Source: Glaciimonas sp. PAMC28666 (GTDB lineage Bacteria > Pseudomonadota > Gammaproteobacteria > Burkholderiales > Burkholderiaceae_D). From it: a DNA stretch of 64,000 bases. Every line of letters starts with the position of its first letter. Position 1 is the first letter of the stretch. The notes beneath the pieces were generated by a model. That model was not told the DNA's origin and ran no database searches. It saw only the letters and a list, made by a program, of their open reading frames with translations. The stretch is taken from NCBI RefSeq assembly GCF_016917355.1, contig NZ_CP070304.1, forward strand, positions 2,170,001-2,234,000, read 5' to 3'. A program made the position numbers and the translations under genes. Shown here in pieces: positions 26,746 to 36,699 of this stretch.

Positions 26746-27064
26746 ACAGTATGGCTCGCAGCTAGGCTTGGGACCGTATACTAGTCGAAATTGCGGGTTA
26801 CCACACAACGACGGCTGACGTGTCGATAGTAAATAGGTGACAAACCCTTCCGCGATTCGTCGGCAATACGCTTTCTTAATGGAAAAGCAAAATCGCTACG
26901 TATCAATAAGGGCAGAACCATATTATATTTTAAATTAGTTGCGCTACGGCATTATAAGGGCTAGTTGTCATGTATCCTCTAAGCATTACAATTAAAAGCC
27001 CCGATTCGGCGGACATGAGCACTGCCGTTATCGCGATGTATCATAACGCAGGCAGGAGCGCGAT
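26746..27064. other. Intergenic, no gene seen
   Basis: 319 bases between divergent genes. The ribosome site GCAGGAG for the TTG start at 27065 is at its end. Confidence 0.4.
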
Positions 27065-28621
27065 TTGAACCGTATCCAAGTCGTGATCGTCGCGACGCTA
27101 CTGGCATTAGTCGGTGTAGTCGGTCCGCTTGCATTAACCTTTTTCCTGTCCTGGACCCTCGCGGTTGATGCGGAAAAAGCACACCTCGAAATTCTGACCC
27201 AACGCGCACTTGAACGCTCAGTCATCACATTTGCCGGGGCCGCCGGGGCCTTGCATAAATTTGAGCATTTAACTGTCAAGCCCTGTTCGGACGAGCACAT
27301 CAAGCTAATGCGTCTCATTACTGTCACAACGCAGACCATCGAAGATATCGGTTACATAGAAGACGGTTTTTTGAAATGCACCGCAGGTGGCCCTAATCCT
27401 AACCCTATTAAGAAATACCCCGTAGATTTTACGTTCCCGGACGGCATTCAGGCGAGCGTGGGTGTCGCCCCCGAATTCGGCGGTGACAGCAACATGACCA
27501 GCCTGTTTTACAAGTCGCACATGGTGCTGATTGCCCCTGGTCGATTTGCCGACATCATGATCGAGCCGGATGTCAATTTAGCCGTTTTGACCTCTTCAGG
27601 AAAATTGCTCGGGACGTTGCACAATCCAGATAAGAAGATGGTTGATTCGATTGCACGTACTGGTAAAGGTGTACAGAAAGGAGGGGATATTTTTGCGGTG
27701 CTTCGGACTCCGGGGCTAGTTGCCATTGCCATTGAGCCGCGCAGCAATATAGCCGCCCAATTGCGGCGCGAACAAATGGTCCTGCTGCCATTTGGATTCC
27801 TCACCGCCTGCCTGATTGTTGCTGCTGTCATCCTATTTTCGCGTAAAAGACTGTCGCCACTGGGCGAACTCAAAATCGGCATTGAACGACGCGAGTTCGT
27901 GGTTCACTATCAGCCGATAATGGAACTCAAAAGCGGCCTTTGTATCGGAGCCGAAGCGTTGGTGCGTTGGCGTAGGCCAAAAGGCTGTTTGATGTACCCC
28001 GATCTCTTTATTCCATTGGCAGAAGAGAGCGGTTTAATTTTGCCCATCACGGATCAGGTCGTCGAAGCTGTGGTCCATGATATGGAAAAGGTTCTCATCG
28101 CCGATCGCAGATTGCACATTTCCATTAACTTCAGTGCGCAAGACATCAAGACAGGGCGTATTCTGACCGTCTTGGGAAGAGCGTTGCGAGATACCGAAAT
28201 CCAACCGCATCAGATCTGGGTGGAGGCAACGGAACGCGGTTTTATGGACATCAAGGCCGCGCGCGCAACGATCACCCAAGCCCGCAAATTGGGTTACACG
28301 GTGGCGATCGATGATTTCGGAACAGGTTATTCAAGCTTGGCATACCTGCAAGGCTTTCCGCTGGATGCACTAAAAATAGATAAATCGTTCATCGATACGA
28401 TTGGAACCGACTCACCGACCAGCAGCGTGACGCCACATATTATTGATCTGGCTAAAACGCTCGACCTGAAAATCGTGGCGGAAGGAATCGAGACGCAGGC
28501 GCAGGCAGATTATCTGTTAATGCTGAAGGTTGATTACGGGCAAGGATGGCTATTTGCAAAGGCGTTACCCGCACCGACGTTCCTCGATTTCTATCGAAAA
28601 AATAGCGCTGAATCAGGTTAG
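27065..28621 (+). CDS. CSS-domain EAL phosphodiesterase (c-di-GMP)
   Basis: 518 residues from TTG 27065, which has GCAGGAG upstream. Two membrane helices (about 7-33 and 235-260) bracket a periplasmic CSS-type redox sensor domain with one Cys in KPCSDEHIKLM (usually CSS, here CSD) and the second in FLKCTAGG. In known members a disulphide between these cysteines controls activity. The EAL domain has EALVRWRRPKG, ISINFSAQDI, DDFGTGYSSLAYL, KIDKSFID and VAEGIE, so all catalytic residues look intact. It would hydrolyse c-di-GMP in the cytosol in response to periplasmic redox state. Confidence 0.92.
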   Translation: MNRIQVVIVATLLALVGVVGPLALTFFLSWTLAVDAEKAHLEILTQRALERSVITFAGAAGALHKFEHLTVKPCSDEHIKLMRLITVTTQTIEDIGYIEDGFLKCTAGGPNPNPIKKYPVDFTFPDGIQASVGVAPEFGGDSNMTSLFYKSHMVLIAPGRFADIMIEPDVNLAVLTSSGKLLGTLHNPDKKMVDSIARTGKGVQKGGDIFAVLRTPGLVAIAIEPRSNIAAQLRREQMVLLPFGFLTACLIVAAVILFSRKRLSPLGELKIGIERREFVVHYQPIMELKSGLCIGAEALVRWRRPKGCLMYPDLFIPLAEESGLILPITDQVVEAVVHDMEKVLIADRRLHISINFSAQDIKTGRILTVLGRALRDTEIQPHQIWVEATERGFMDIKAARATITQARKLGYTVAIDDFGTGYSSLAYLQGFPLDALKIDKSFIDTIGTDSPTSSVTPHIIDLAKTLDLKIVAEGIETQAQADYLLMLKVDYGQGWLFAKALPAPTFLDFYRKNSAESG

Positions 28622-28685
28622 GCGTGACGTATAAAAGGTGCTGTAAAAGGTGACGACTCAAACTTTATGTACTCCGCCGCCCGCA

Positions 28686-30185
28686 CTATCGTTTTTTCTG
28701 AAAATTCACGCACCCATGCAGGCGCAGCAGAACAAAGGTGCATCCGGTTGCGAGCAGTAAGACAGCTATGATTTGAAAGGTATCGCGAAACGCAAATTGG
28801 TAACTTTGGTGCAGAAGCAATGCGAATGGTGCCGTTAAAGTATCCTGTTCGCCCTGATATGGCTGCATCAAATTGGCGTAATAATGTGTTTGCTGCGTAC
28901 TAACCAGCGTGGTTAGCACTGCGACCCCTAACGCGCCACCAAGGGTGCGCGACACGTTAAACAAAATCGATGCGGAAGCGGCATCGTCCTTTTGTATCGA
29001 GGTTGTCGCCAATATGCCTAACGGCGTAAGCATCAGCGTTCCGCCCAAGCCCCGTAAAATTTGGGCGACGATCATCCATTCGTAGTGAAAATTAGTGGAC
29101 GCAAAGCTCCATGTAACAGCGCTGAGCGCGAAGAGAAAACTGCCTGTGGCGATCAGCACATAAATATTGATGTTCGTTAAAATCCCCGGCATGTACCTCA
29201 GTGCGACCAATTGTGCAACACCACCGAAAATAATAACGTGACTGATTTGAATCGGCGAATAGGAGTGAATCGTGATCAGGAAGTACGGAATTAGAAAATA
29301 GCAGCCGAATAATGCCGCTCCAGCTAGTAAATTCGCGCTACAGCTGACCAGTAACTGGCGATTTTTTAAAAGAAAAAGATTTACTAACGGTTCTCGCACG
29401 CGTAATTCATTGACGACGAAGAGGCTGAGTGCAGACAGCGCCGTCATAGAGAGCATAAAGATAGGTGTCGATGAAAACCATCCTTTGCTGCGGCCCTCCT
29501 CAAGCACATACTGAAGGCATCCCAAGCCAACCACAACCGTTATCAGACCAATAAAATCTATTCGCAGTTTTACGCAACGTTGATAAATATCATCCCGCAA
29601 TCCAACCATCATTAGACAGAGAGCAAGCAAGCCAATCGGCAGATTAATATAAAACAGCGATTGCCAGCCAAATGCCTCTGTCATTACGCCGCCAAGCACA
29701 GGACCAAGTGTCGGTGCCAAGGCAACGGTCGCGCCAAACAACGTATTCGCTTTGGTGTGCTCATGGACTGGTAGTTTGATGATAATCAGATTATAGGCAA
29801 AGGCCATCAGCGCACCGCCAGCCGCACCCTGAAATGCGCGAAAAATGATCAGACTTGAAAAATTCCACGCTTGGGCGCAGAGAAGCGAACTGAGCATGAA
29901 CAACGCACAAAAAATAAAAGCGTATCGCTTGGTTCCGAGCGCTTTGAGCAGTAAGCCGGACAGCGGCAAAGTGACAATTTCAGCCATCAAATAAGATGAC
30001 GATATCCATGAACCCTTCTCGAGCGGAAATTTCATTGCTGTCTGAATCGTGCCTATCGCCGCATTCGTAATCTGGATGTCCATGATGCTCATCAACACCG
30101 CGATGATGCTACCGATAAAACTCAGCCATGCCAGAGTGGATTTTTTTTCATATTCTAAGGCTTCAGTGCTGGAACGAGTTGGCAT
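28686..30185 (-). CDS. DHA2-family (EmrB/QacA-type) 14-helix MFS exporter
   Basis: 499 residues and about 14 membrane helices. The DHA2 markers are MDIQITNAAIGTIQ in helix 1, WISSSYLMAEIVTLPLSG, RAFQGAAGGALMAF, and the motif C region ATVALAPTLGPVLGG followed by W-Q-S-L-F-Y-I-N-L-P. It is a proton-driven drug or metabolite exporter. No EmrA-like adaptor lies next to it, which is unusual for EmrB proteins that work across two membranes. Confidence 0.92.
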   Translation of the reverse strand: MPTRSSTEALEYEKKSTLAWLSFIGSIIAVLMSIMDIQITNAAIGTIQTAMKFPLEKGSWISSSYLMAEIVTLPLSGLLLKALGTKRYAFIFCALFMLSSLLCAQAWNFSSLIIFRAFQGAAGGALMAFAYNLIIIKLPVHEHTKANTLFGATVALAPTLGPVLGGVMTEAFGWQSLFYINLPIGLLALCLMMVGLRDDIYQRCVKLRIDFIGLITVVVGLGCLQYVLEEGRSKGWFSSTPIFMLSMTALSALSLFVVNELRVREPLVNLFLLKNRQLLVSCSANLLAGAALFGCYFLIPYFLITIHSYSPIQISHVIIFGGVAQLVALRYMPGILTNINIYVLIATGSFLFALSAVTWSFASTNFHYEWMIVAQILRGLGGTLMLTPLGILATTSIQKDDAASASILFNVSRTLGGALGVAVLTTLVSTQQTHYYANLMQPYQGEQDTLTAPFALLLHQSYQFAFRDTFQIIAVLLLATGCTFVLLRLHGCVNFQKKR

Positions 30186-31114
30186 TTATAAGTTTAGAGC
30201 GAGAGAACAAAGAGGGCGCTTATCATCGCGCCCGGAAAATTGCCTGGCTATAATGTGGGACGGCACGATGATTGAATGTCGAATAGAACACTACCGATGA
30301 TAGTTTGTTGGATTTGCGCAAAATCAATCACCTCCGCGTTACGTGAACCGGCTTGGTTTGGACCGCAGAAAAACCGGTGTCAGATGCATTCGCGTCAGTC
30401 CAGGCCGTCAGTGTTGCACGTTCATTTGCGCTAATACTTCCTTGAGTTGATCGACAAAAGACTGAACTATTTCTGACGGCAGGTCGCCACGCAGCATGAG
30501 CCGAACGCCAGCCTTATCTTCCCTGACGACGGGAATATCCCTGCAGTCAAGGCGCTGCAGGAAATGGCAGGCAATATTGGCTCATTAAAAAGATTTCGTA
30601 GTTCCTACTCCAGCTCTTCCATGATGCTCAGGCGAATTTTGTACTCAGCCATCGATAATCCCGTAATACCCTGGCTTCGCAAAGCGTCGATGCCGCCTTG
30701 AAGACATCGGGATGACTATTTAACCCTAGATAAGAGCAAGAGCATAAATTGACAAAATTCCTGTCAGTGTCTATGTCACGCAGGTTGTTTTGACCAGCGC
30801 TGGCAACCACACGCATACCTATCATGTTCTGTTATCGAAATCACAGAGGGACTCTTCTGATGGACAAGCGCAGCTGCTCCATTACGCTCCTTAGCTTCGA
30901 GCCCTTTTTCGTTTCGATAGCTAACGTTACACGCAATCCGGGCCATAATTCGCTGCGTAGCGTGCGATTTAAGTAAAAGTCTAGTGTTCGACTTGTGCGT
31001 AACTGATGCGCCAGGGCGAAAGTGGGCCAAGTGATCGCCCCTAAACGTGGACCTTTTCGTGGAAAACCTGGCAGCCGCTTGCCAAAAATCCTCGATTCGT
31101 GTCCAATCAGAAAC
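30186..31114. other. Gene-poor stretch holding a decayed gene
   Basis: About 930 bases between the DHA2 exporter and chaA. The middle part is the alpha-oxoamine synthase remnant listed separately. Minus-strand frames at 30841-31021 give a short basic peptide (LRTSRTLDFYLNRTLRSEL) that may be another gene fragment, but I cannot assign it. Confidence 0.5.
30408..30825 (-). pseudogene. Remnant of an alpha-oxoamine synthase-like PLP enzyme (AONS/KBL/CqsA group)
   Basis: The N-terminal piece reads DRNFVNLCSCSYLGLNSHPD, the substrate-binding start typical of 8-amino-7-oxononanoate synthase-like enzymes. It then shifts frame (continuing as GGIDALRSQGITGLS). After an internal deletion of most of the catalytic domain, including the PLP lysine, a C-terminal piece follows: DIPVVREDKAGVRLMLRGDL and a stop at 30408. 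An intact enzyme is about 400 residues; fewer than 130 codons survive. The Cys-Ser-Cys-Ser-Tyr wording is closer to CqsA/LqsA-like autoinducer synthases than to BioF, but this cannot be settled from fragments. Confidence 0.6.
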
Positions 31115-32197
31115 ATGAAAAAATTTCCCTCGCTTCCCGTCTGGACCATCGTTGCGCCGATTGCCGCCTGGTTATTGCTAATCGGCACCCGGTTTGATCT
31201 GGGTCTTTTCTATACCTTCCTGCTGGTGGTCGGTCTGCTCGGTGGCGTGCTTGCTGCCGTCTATCACGCCGAGGTCGTCGCGCATCGGGTCGGTGAGCCT
31301 TACGGCACGTTAGTGTTGGCCCTGGCCGTGACGCTGATTGAGGTCGCATTGATCGTTTCGCTGATGTTGGCCGGTGGAGAGGAAACGATGGGTTTGGCAC
31401 GCGACACGGTATTTGCTGCCATCATGATTATTCTGAACGGCATTGTGGGTATCTGTTTGCTGGCGGGCGCCAGTCGCCACAAGGAACAGACATTTGGATT
31501 GCTGGGCGTCAGCGCTTCACTTGCGACGCTGGCGGCGATTGCGGTTCTGACGTTGGTCCTGCCTAATTACACGTCCAGCGCGGTCGGGCCGTTTTACAGC
31601 TCCAGTCAACTTGCCTTTATCGCCATCATTTCTTTGGTGCTGTATGGCACCTTCGTGCTGGTGCAGACGGTGCGCCATCGTGATTATTTTCTGCCCGACG
31701 AATCGACCAACGACGAGGAAGTGCACGCCGCGCCGCCGTCCGACAAGGCGGCATGGATCAGTGGTGGTCTGCTGCTGGTTTGCCTGGGAGCGGTCGTTTT
31801 GTTGGCAAAATCGCTGGCACCTTCGCTGGAGCTGGCCGTCGCCAGTGCTGGGGCACCAAAAACACTGGTCGGCATTATCATTGCTGCCGTGGTGTTGCTG
31901 CCGGAAGGTCTCGCTGCGGTGCGTGCAGCGCGCGCCAATCGCTTGCAAACCAGTCTTAATCTGGCACTGGGATCGGCGTTGGCTAGCATCGGACTGACCA
32001 TTCCGGCGGTTGCCATTGTATCGCTCACGACGGGGTGGTCGTTATCGCTTGGACTTGACATAAAGTCCACTGTATTGTTGTTGCTGTCTTTTATTGTTGC
32101 TACGTTATCGTTAGGGACCGGACGCACAACCGTCATGCAAGGCACGATTCATCTGGTGATTTTCGCCGTATATTTGTTCACCACGATTGTTCCATAG
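31115..32197 (+). CDS. chaA: Calcium/proton (sodium/proton) antiporter
   Basis: 360 residues from ATG 31115 (MKKFPSLPVWTIVAPIAAW), close to the 366 of E. coli ChaA; a longer upstream frame lacks homology. Eleven or so helices in two inverted halves each carry an acidic exchanger motif: ALAVTLIEVALIVSLMLAG with LNGIVGICLL in the first, and VLLPEGLAAVRAARANRLQT with ALGSALASIGLTIP in the second. An acidic loop (LPDESTNDEEVH) separates the halves. It is an inner-membrane CaCA family exporter of Ca2+, Na+ or K+ in exchange for protons. Confidence 0.93.
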   Translation: MKKFPSLPVWTIVAPIAAWLLLIGTRFDLGLFYTFLLVVGLLGGVLAAVYHAEVVAHRVGEPYGTLVLALAVTLIEVALIVSLMLAGGEETMGLARDTVFAAIMIILNGIVGICLLAGASRHKEQTFGLLGVSASLATLAAIAVLTLVLPNYTSSAVGPFYSSSQLAFIAIISLVLYGTFVLVQTVRHRDYFLPDESTNDEEVHAAPPSDKAAWISGGLLLVCLGAVVLLAKSLAPSLELAVASAGAPKTLVGIIIAAVVLLPEGLAAVRAARANRLQTSLNLALGSALASIGLTIPAVAIVSLTTGWSLSLGLDIKSTVLLLLSFIVATLSLGTGRTTVMQGTIHLVIFAVYLFTTIVP

Positions 32198-32452
32198 GTC
32201 ACCGCGCGTAATTCCTGAGCGTAATAAGGGGAATGAGTGGAATAGCATTGCAACTCGTTGCATTTCTGAGGCCAGATCCCTGATTTTGGTTGATTTTTCT
32301 GCCCTCCCCAATAAATCTTGCCGAATCCGATGCAAGCCTGGCTTTGCATACGCTTAACGACAAATATGCGCAGTGTAAAAAAATATTTTTCAGTAGTGTG
32401 CTCGAAATAAATCGTGTCGGAGGATAATGTCGGTATTACTTAAGTTGCTGAC

Positions 32453-33070
32453 TTGATTTCACCCGGCACCGATAACGCCGAATTTGAGGCAAAATTACTT
32501 GCCTCAGGTTTGCCGTGTCGGTTTAGCCATCATTATTGGAAATATTGTATTTTGAAGACGACTAGAAGCAAACGCTGGGACGGCACGATTAACACTCTGT
32601 CAGTTGACTACCTTAACGATGTTGCAGGACAAATGGTTGCCTATGGCGATCGCGTACAGTTCGGACTAACTGGTACGGGTCAACGACCGTATTATCAGGT
32701 TATTAATAGTTCAGATAAGAAAATGGCGTTTAACAGCACCAATCATCTATTGCATCCGGTTGGTGAAGAATTCGTCGGCAGCAATGGCAGCATGGTCTAC
32801 ACGCTTGATCAAATTAAAGCGGCGATTGCCGGTGTTGGTACGCGTACAACGGCAGTAGCGGCGACCCGCACGCGAAGCGTCGGCGGCACGCGTGCACCGA
32901 CCGTGAAGATTCAGGACATCATCGATTCTCAAAAATACGATTATTTCAAAGCCCATCGCGACCTCCTGCCACCAACTATTGGCGAGTATTCAATCGAAAT
33001 CACTGACCTGATGAAATTGGGACAGTCGGCAGAAGAAGCATTTGATGCGGTGATTAAACTGCATTTTTAA
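32453..33070 (+). CDS. Hypothetical protein, 205 residues, uncertain start
   Basis: The frame opens at TTG 32453. Just upstream GGAGGATA precedes an ATG (32428) whose nine-codon frame (MSVLLKLLT) ends in TGA overlapping the TTG. So either this is a short coupled leader or the true N-terminus was disrupted by a one-base indel. The protein has a soluble beta-rich N-terminal part (TRSKRWDGTINTLSVDYLND), a Thr/Arg-rich linker, and a helical C-terminus (IGEYSIEITDLMKLGQSAEE). No family recognised. Confidence 0.6.
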   Translation: MISPGTDNAEFEAKLLASGLPCRFSHHYWKYCILKTTRSKRWDGTINTLSVDYLNDVAGQMVAYGDRVQFGLTGTGQRPYYQVINSSDKKMAFNSTNHLLHPVGEEFVGSNGSMVYTLDQIKAAIAGVGTRTTAVAATRTRSVGGTRAPTVKIQDIIDSQKYDYFKAHRDLLPPTIGEYSIEITDLMKLGQSAEEAFDAVIKLHF

Positions 33071-33121
33071 TGGCGGTGGCTGCAGCACCATCATCGCAGC
33101 ATCAATAACACGACGCTAACG

Positions 33122-33152
33122 TAAAAAGAGACCCGAACAGGTCTCTTTTTTT
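33122..33152. terminator. Bidirectional intrinsic terminator
   Basis: AAAAGAGACC pairs with GGTCTCTTTT around CGAACA, followed by more T on the plus strand and preceded by A on the other. It lies between convergent genes and can stop both. Confidence 0.92.
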
Positions 33153-33192
33153 ATTTTCTCTGCCGTTATCGTCAATCAATTAAGCGATTTGA

Positions 33193-34554
33193 CTATTTTT
33201 CCGGCAATGGCGTCCGCAAGGTGACAAACTCCTCCGCCGATGTCGGATGAATGCCGATGGTATCGTCAAAGATGCGTTTGGTTGCGCCAGCTTTCAGCGC
33301 AACCGCAATTCCCTGAATGATTTCACCGGCTTCGGGGCCGACCATATGGCAGCCGAGAACTTTGTCGGTTTCGATGTCGACAATCAATTTCATCAGCGTT
33401 TTTTCTTCCGACGCACTGAAGCTTAGTTTCATCGGGCGAAACCGGCTTTCGAAGATGGCGACATGATGGCCCGCATTGCGCGCCTCTTCCTCGCTTAATC
33501 CCACCGTGCCGATGTTGGGCAGACTGAAAACGGCCGTTGGAATCATTTTGTAGTCGACCGGGCGATATTCTTCCGGGCGGAACAAGCGCCGCGCGACAGC
33601 CATACCTTCGGCTAATGCCACCGGGGTTAGCTGTACGCGGCCAATCACATCCCCCAAGGCCAGAATCGATGGTTCTGTTGTACGGTATTCGTCATCGACT
33701 TTAATAAAACCTTTTTCATCCAGGGACACCGCGGTATTTTCAAGGCCGAGGTTATCCAGCATCGGCCGGCGTCCTGTCGCATAAAATACGCAATCCGTTG
33801 CTATTTTCCGGCCATCTTTTAGGGTTACCTGAAGACTGCCGTCCGCCTGTTTATCGATGCGCGCAATATCCGCGTTGTACTCGAGCGTCAGCCCTTTTTT
33901 GGTCAGCTCTTCGTGCAGGTGTTGCCGTACGCTTTCGTCAAAGCCGCGCAATATTTTTTCCCCGCGGTACACAAGGGTAGTTTCTGCGCCGACTCCGTGA
34001 AAGATGGATGCAAACTCCACAGCGATATATCCGCCCCCGACCACTAGCACGCGACGGGGCAATTCTTTAAGGAAAAAGGCTTCGTTTGAAGTGATCGCCA
34101 GCTCTTTGCCCGGTATCTCTGGCACATGTGGCCAGCCGCCAGTGGCGACCAGGATGTTGGCGGCGCGGAATTGTTGCCCGTTGATTTCTACGGTATGTGG
34201 ATCGATCAGACGTGCATGACCTTCCATCAGGGTGACGCCGCTGTTAGCTAATAATGATCGATACACCTCATTGAGGCGATGAATTTCACGATCTTTATTG
34301 GTAATAAGCGTGGCCCAATCGAATTTCGGCTTTTCGGTGGTCCAGCCAAAACCGCTTGCCTGGTCGAAATCTTCACTGAAATGCGCGCTGTAAACCAACA
34401 GTTTTTTCGGAACGCAGCCGACATTGACACAAGTTCCGCCGAGATAGCGGCTCTCCGCTACCGCAACCCGCGCACCAAAGCCGGCGGCAAAGCGTGCCGC
34501 GCGTACCCCGCCGGAACCTGCGCCAATGACGAAAAGGTCAAAATCGAAAGACAT
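33193..34554 (-). CDS. gor: Glutathione reductase
   Basis: 453 residues from ATG 34552-34554, preceded by GGGAGAAG; an earlier start adds 19 unrelated residues. FAD-binding [20 protein letters not shown] is followed by the redox disulphide in [19 protein letters not shown] binding is at [20 protein letters not shown], with Arg residues ([14 protein letters not shown]) that favour NADPH. The C-terminal [12 protein letters not shown] supplies the catalytic His-Glu pair of the partner subunit. It reduces glutathione disulphide in the cytosol as a homodimer. Confidence 0.95.
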   Translation of the reverse strand: MSFDFDLFVIGAGSGGVRAARFAAGFGARVAVAESRYLGGTCVNVGCVPKKLLVYSAHFSEDFDQASGFGWTTEKPKFDWATLITNKDREIHRLNEVYRSLLANSGVTLMEGHARLIDPHTVEINGQQFRAANILVATGGWPHVPEIPGKELAITSNEAFFLKELPRRVLVVGGGYIAVEFASIFHGVGAETTLVYRGEKILRGFDESVRQHLHEELTKKGLTLEYNADIARIDKQADGSLQVTLKDGRKIATDCVFYATGRRPMLDNLGLENTAVSLDEKGFIKVDDEYRTTEPSILALGDVIGRVQLTPVALAEGMAVARRLFRPEEYRPVDYKMIPTAVFSLPNIGTVGLSEEEARNAGHHVAIFESRFRPMKLSFSASEEKTLMKLIVDIETDKVLGCHMVGPEAGEIIQGIAVALKAGATKRIFDDTIGIHPTSAEEFVTLRTPLPEK

Positions 34555-34705
34555 ATTGCTTCTCCCTAGCCATTTTCGGCTGGTGGTTATTCTGGTTTCG
34601 CTCCGGCCCATATGCGCAAAGCGACCGCAAAGAATGATCTTACCCGGTTTAAATAGTGTTTGTTAACTGAAAAAATGGCCCCGGATGAGCGTTAATCTGA
34701 ACGGG

Positions 34706-34745
34706 AAACGAGGCCGGGAGCGTAGATCGCACCCAGCCTCGTTTT
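34706..34745. terminator. Hairpin, possible terminator of the DUF4148 gene
   Basis: AAACGAGGC and GCCTCGTTT, with inner GGG/CCC, form a stem around a 13-base loop, with T runs on both outer sides. It lies in the 313-bp spacer between gor and the DUF4148 gene. Nothing else was noted in that spacer. Confidence 0.65.
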
Positions 34746-34867
34746 ATCGTATTAATATCATCAATCCAGTAGCGCCAACGCAATTGGCTTTTGAGGCCAT
34801 CCGCTCAGCCAGCGGTTGATGCTTTAGGTCGACGCATAAGGTCGAGGTTTTGTTCAGGTTGATGCTT

Positions 34868-35269
34868 TTAATTACTACCGGTCAATTGTTGGTCCGTATC
34901 GACATTGGCAGCCGCCAATTCAGCGCGCACTTGCGCACGGGTTTTGGTCGAGGCAACTTCTGATGTCACAGGATATGATGCGTGGCTATAGTTTAGACGC
35001 CCCTGATCGCCCGCTTGCGTCAATTCCGCAATCACTTCGGCGCGGGTTTTGGTAGAGGCCACCGCTGGGGTGTTTGGATAAAGTGTATGGCTATAGTTCA
35101 AACGCCCCTCGTCACCGGCCTGGGTCAGTTCCGCCACGACTTCTGCGCGAGTCTTGGTGGAGACAAAAGGCGCATCAACCGGATAGCGAGCGTCAGCAAA
35201 GGCAGAACCCGCAATAGCGGCAGTAGTTGCAACAAAGGCTGCAGTAAGAGCAAATTTTTGGATGTTCAT
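34868..35269 (-). CDS. Secreted DUF4148 repeat protein
   Basis: 133 residues. Signal peptide MNIQKFALTAAFVATTAAIA ends near GSAFA-DARYPV. The mature part holds three copies of a 36-residue unit centred on STKTRAEVVAELTQAGDEGR, each followed by NYSHTLYP-type sequence in the first two. This is the DUF4148 family, common in Burkholderiales as small periplasmic proteins of unknown function. The three nearly identical repeats imply recent internal duplication. Confidence 0.92.
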   Translation of the reverse strand: MNIQKFALTAAFVATTAAIAGSAFADARYPVDAPFVSTKTRAEVVAELTQAGDEGRLNYSHTLYPNTPAVASTKTRAEVIAELTQAGDQGRLNYSHASYPVTSEVASTKTRAQVRAELAAANVDTDQQLTGSN

Positions 35270-35558
35270 TTTTTTCTTTCAGTAATAGCGCAAGAGCATT
35301 GGAGCTTTATCGATAACCAATAGAGCAATTATTAAAGACAATGTCGGAGCAACGCCCGTCAGGCAAAATTGCCCGGTGGGATAAATCAAGGTCAATTCGT
35401 TAAAATCAGTTGCTCTTATTGAGAGCGTTGAGAGCGGTTAAATTCGGTTGATCGGTTGGAGTGCTAAGTGCATGAGTAGAATCATGCCATTGAAAGTGAT
35501 ACTATTTGTCATCAATAGTCTTCTAAATAATGCAGTTAGTATCAAAGTGAGAAATTAA

Positions 35559-36386
35559 ATGGATCGCTTATCACCGTTGTTTGCACGATTTGCCCCCTCG
35601 GCGCGGGTATTTCATATAGGTTCACTATGTGGAAGCGCCGACGCCGATCTGACCGAGGGCAACGGGCATATTCATCTCATCAGCACCGGCCGTCTGACGG
35701 TTTTCCGTCCGCGCCTTGACCCCATTATTATTACCGAGCCATCGGTGTTGTTTTTCCCGCGGCCGAGTGCGCATCGGCTGCATGTAGAGGAACGCGACAA
35801 TACTGAAATGGTATGCGCCACGATTCAATTCGGCAACGGCCTGGAAAATCCCGTGATGCGGGCGCTACCGGAAGTCATGGTGATACCGCTCGAGTCGGTA
35901 CCCAGTCTCAAGCCGATGTTGGCGTTGTTGTTTGCGGAGGCGTTTTCTGATAAATGCGGCCGTCAGGCTGCGATTGACCGCCTCACGGAATATTTGATGG
36001 TCCTGCTACTGCGCCATGCGATGAGTAACAAGTTGGTCGGTGGGGGTATTTTGGCGGGCCTCGGAGATCCGCGCCTGGCCAAAGCCATCACCGCCATGCA
36101 TGAGCGTCCCGAACAAAGTTGGTCGCTGGAGCAATTAGCCGAATCCGCAGGTATGTCCAGAGCGCGTTTCGCAGTCCACTTTCGCGAGACGGTCGGCATG
36201 ACACCGCTGGATTATCTGACAGACTGGCGCGTTGGCGTGGCGCAGGTATTGCTGCGGGCCGGTCAGTCGTTGAAACTGGTCGCGCCCGCTGTGGGCTATA
36301 TGAGTCCAACTGCATTTACCCGCGTGTTTAGTCAGCGCATCGGCGCTTCTCCAACGGAATGGCTGGCCCAGATCGCGGTGGCCTGA
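35559..36386 (+). CDS. AraC-family transcriptional regulator (cupin_6 type)
   Basis: 275 residues. The N-terminal 170 residues are a cupin-like sensor (FHIGSLCGSADADLTEGNGH, LFFPRPSAHRL). The C-terminal 100 residues contain two helix-turn-helix motifs: SLEQLAESAGMSRARFAVHF and LKLVAPAVGYMSPTAFTRVF, then QRIGASPTEWLAQ. This cupin_6 subgroup often controls a neighbouring oxidoreductase or exporter, but the adjacent genes here are divergent DUF4148 and, 300 bp on, glpQ. The target is unknown. Confidence 0.92.
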   Translation: MDRLSPLFARFAPSARVFHIGSLCGSADADLTEGNGHIHLISTGRLTVFRPRLDPIIITEPSVLFFPRPSAHRLHVEERDNTEMVCATIQFGNGLENPVMRALPEVMVIPLESVPSLKPMLALLFAEAFSDKCGRQAAIDRLTEYLMVLLLRHAMSNKLVGGGILAGLGDPRLAKAITAMHERPEQSWSLEQLAESAGMSRARFAVHFRETVGMTPLDYLTDWRVGVAQVLLRAGQSLKLVAPAVGYMSPTAFTRVFSQRIGASPTEWLAQIAVA

Positions 36387-36699
36387 TAAAAAATCCACAC
36401 TATCCTGACGGCTGCGGACAGCGCAATTTTTAAACCAATGCACGCGGGCGGCGGTGCACTTTCTGTCAGGCGTAGGTTAGTCGAAAGTAGGGCACTCCGA
36501 GTACGCGAACTGGTTACGCACTAATCACCAACTAATCACCCACCAGTCACGCACGAGTCACGCACGAGTCACAAACCGGTCATCACGGGGTCATCCAGCG
36601 AGTGTTTACTACATTATCTAATAAGCTATCAATTTTCGGCATTTTTTAACCGTGCCAAAATGATGCCGGTAACTCCCGTAAACCCATCTCAAAGGCTCT
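36387..36699. repeat. Intergenic DNA with degenerate ~10-bp repeats (36511-36585)
   Basis: A 313-bp spacer. Six to seven imperfect copies of a unit near ACGAGTCACGC or ACTAATCACC occur in tandem around 36511-36585; two adjacent copies (ACGAGTCACGC) are identical. No gene seen. Confidence 0.55.

Noticed and set aside
30841-31188. Minus-strand 115-codon frame overlapping the chaA start
   Set aside because: No recognisable domain, and it overlaps the well-supported chaA gene. At most it contains a fragment of a lost gene.
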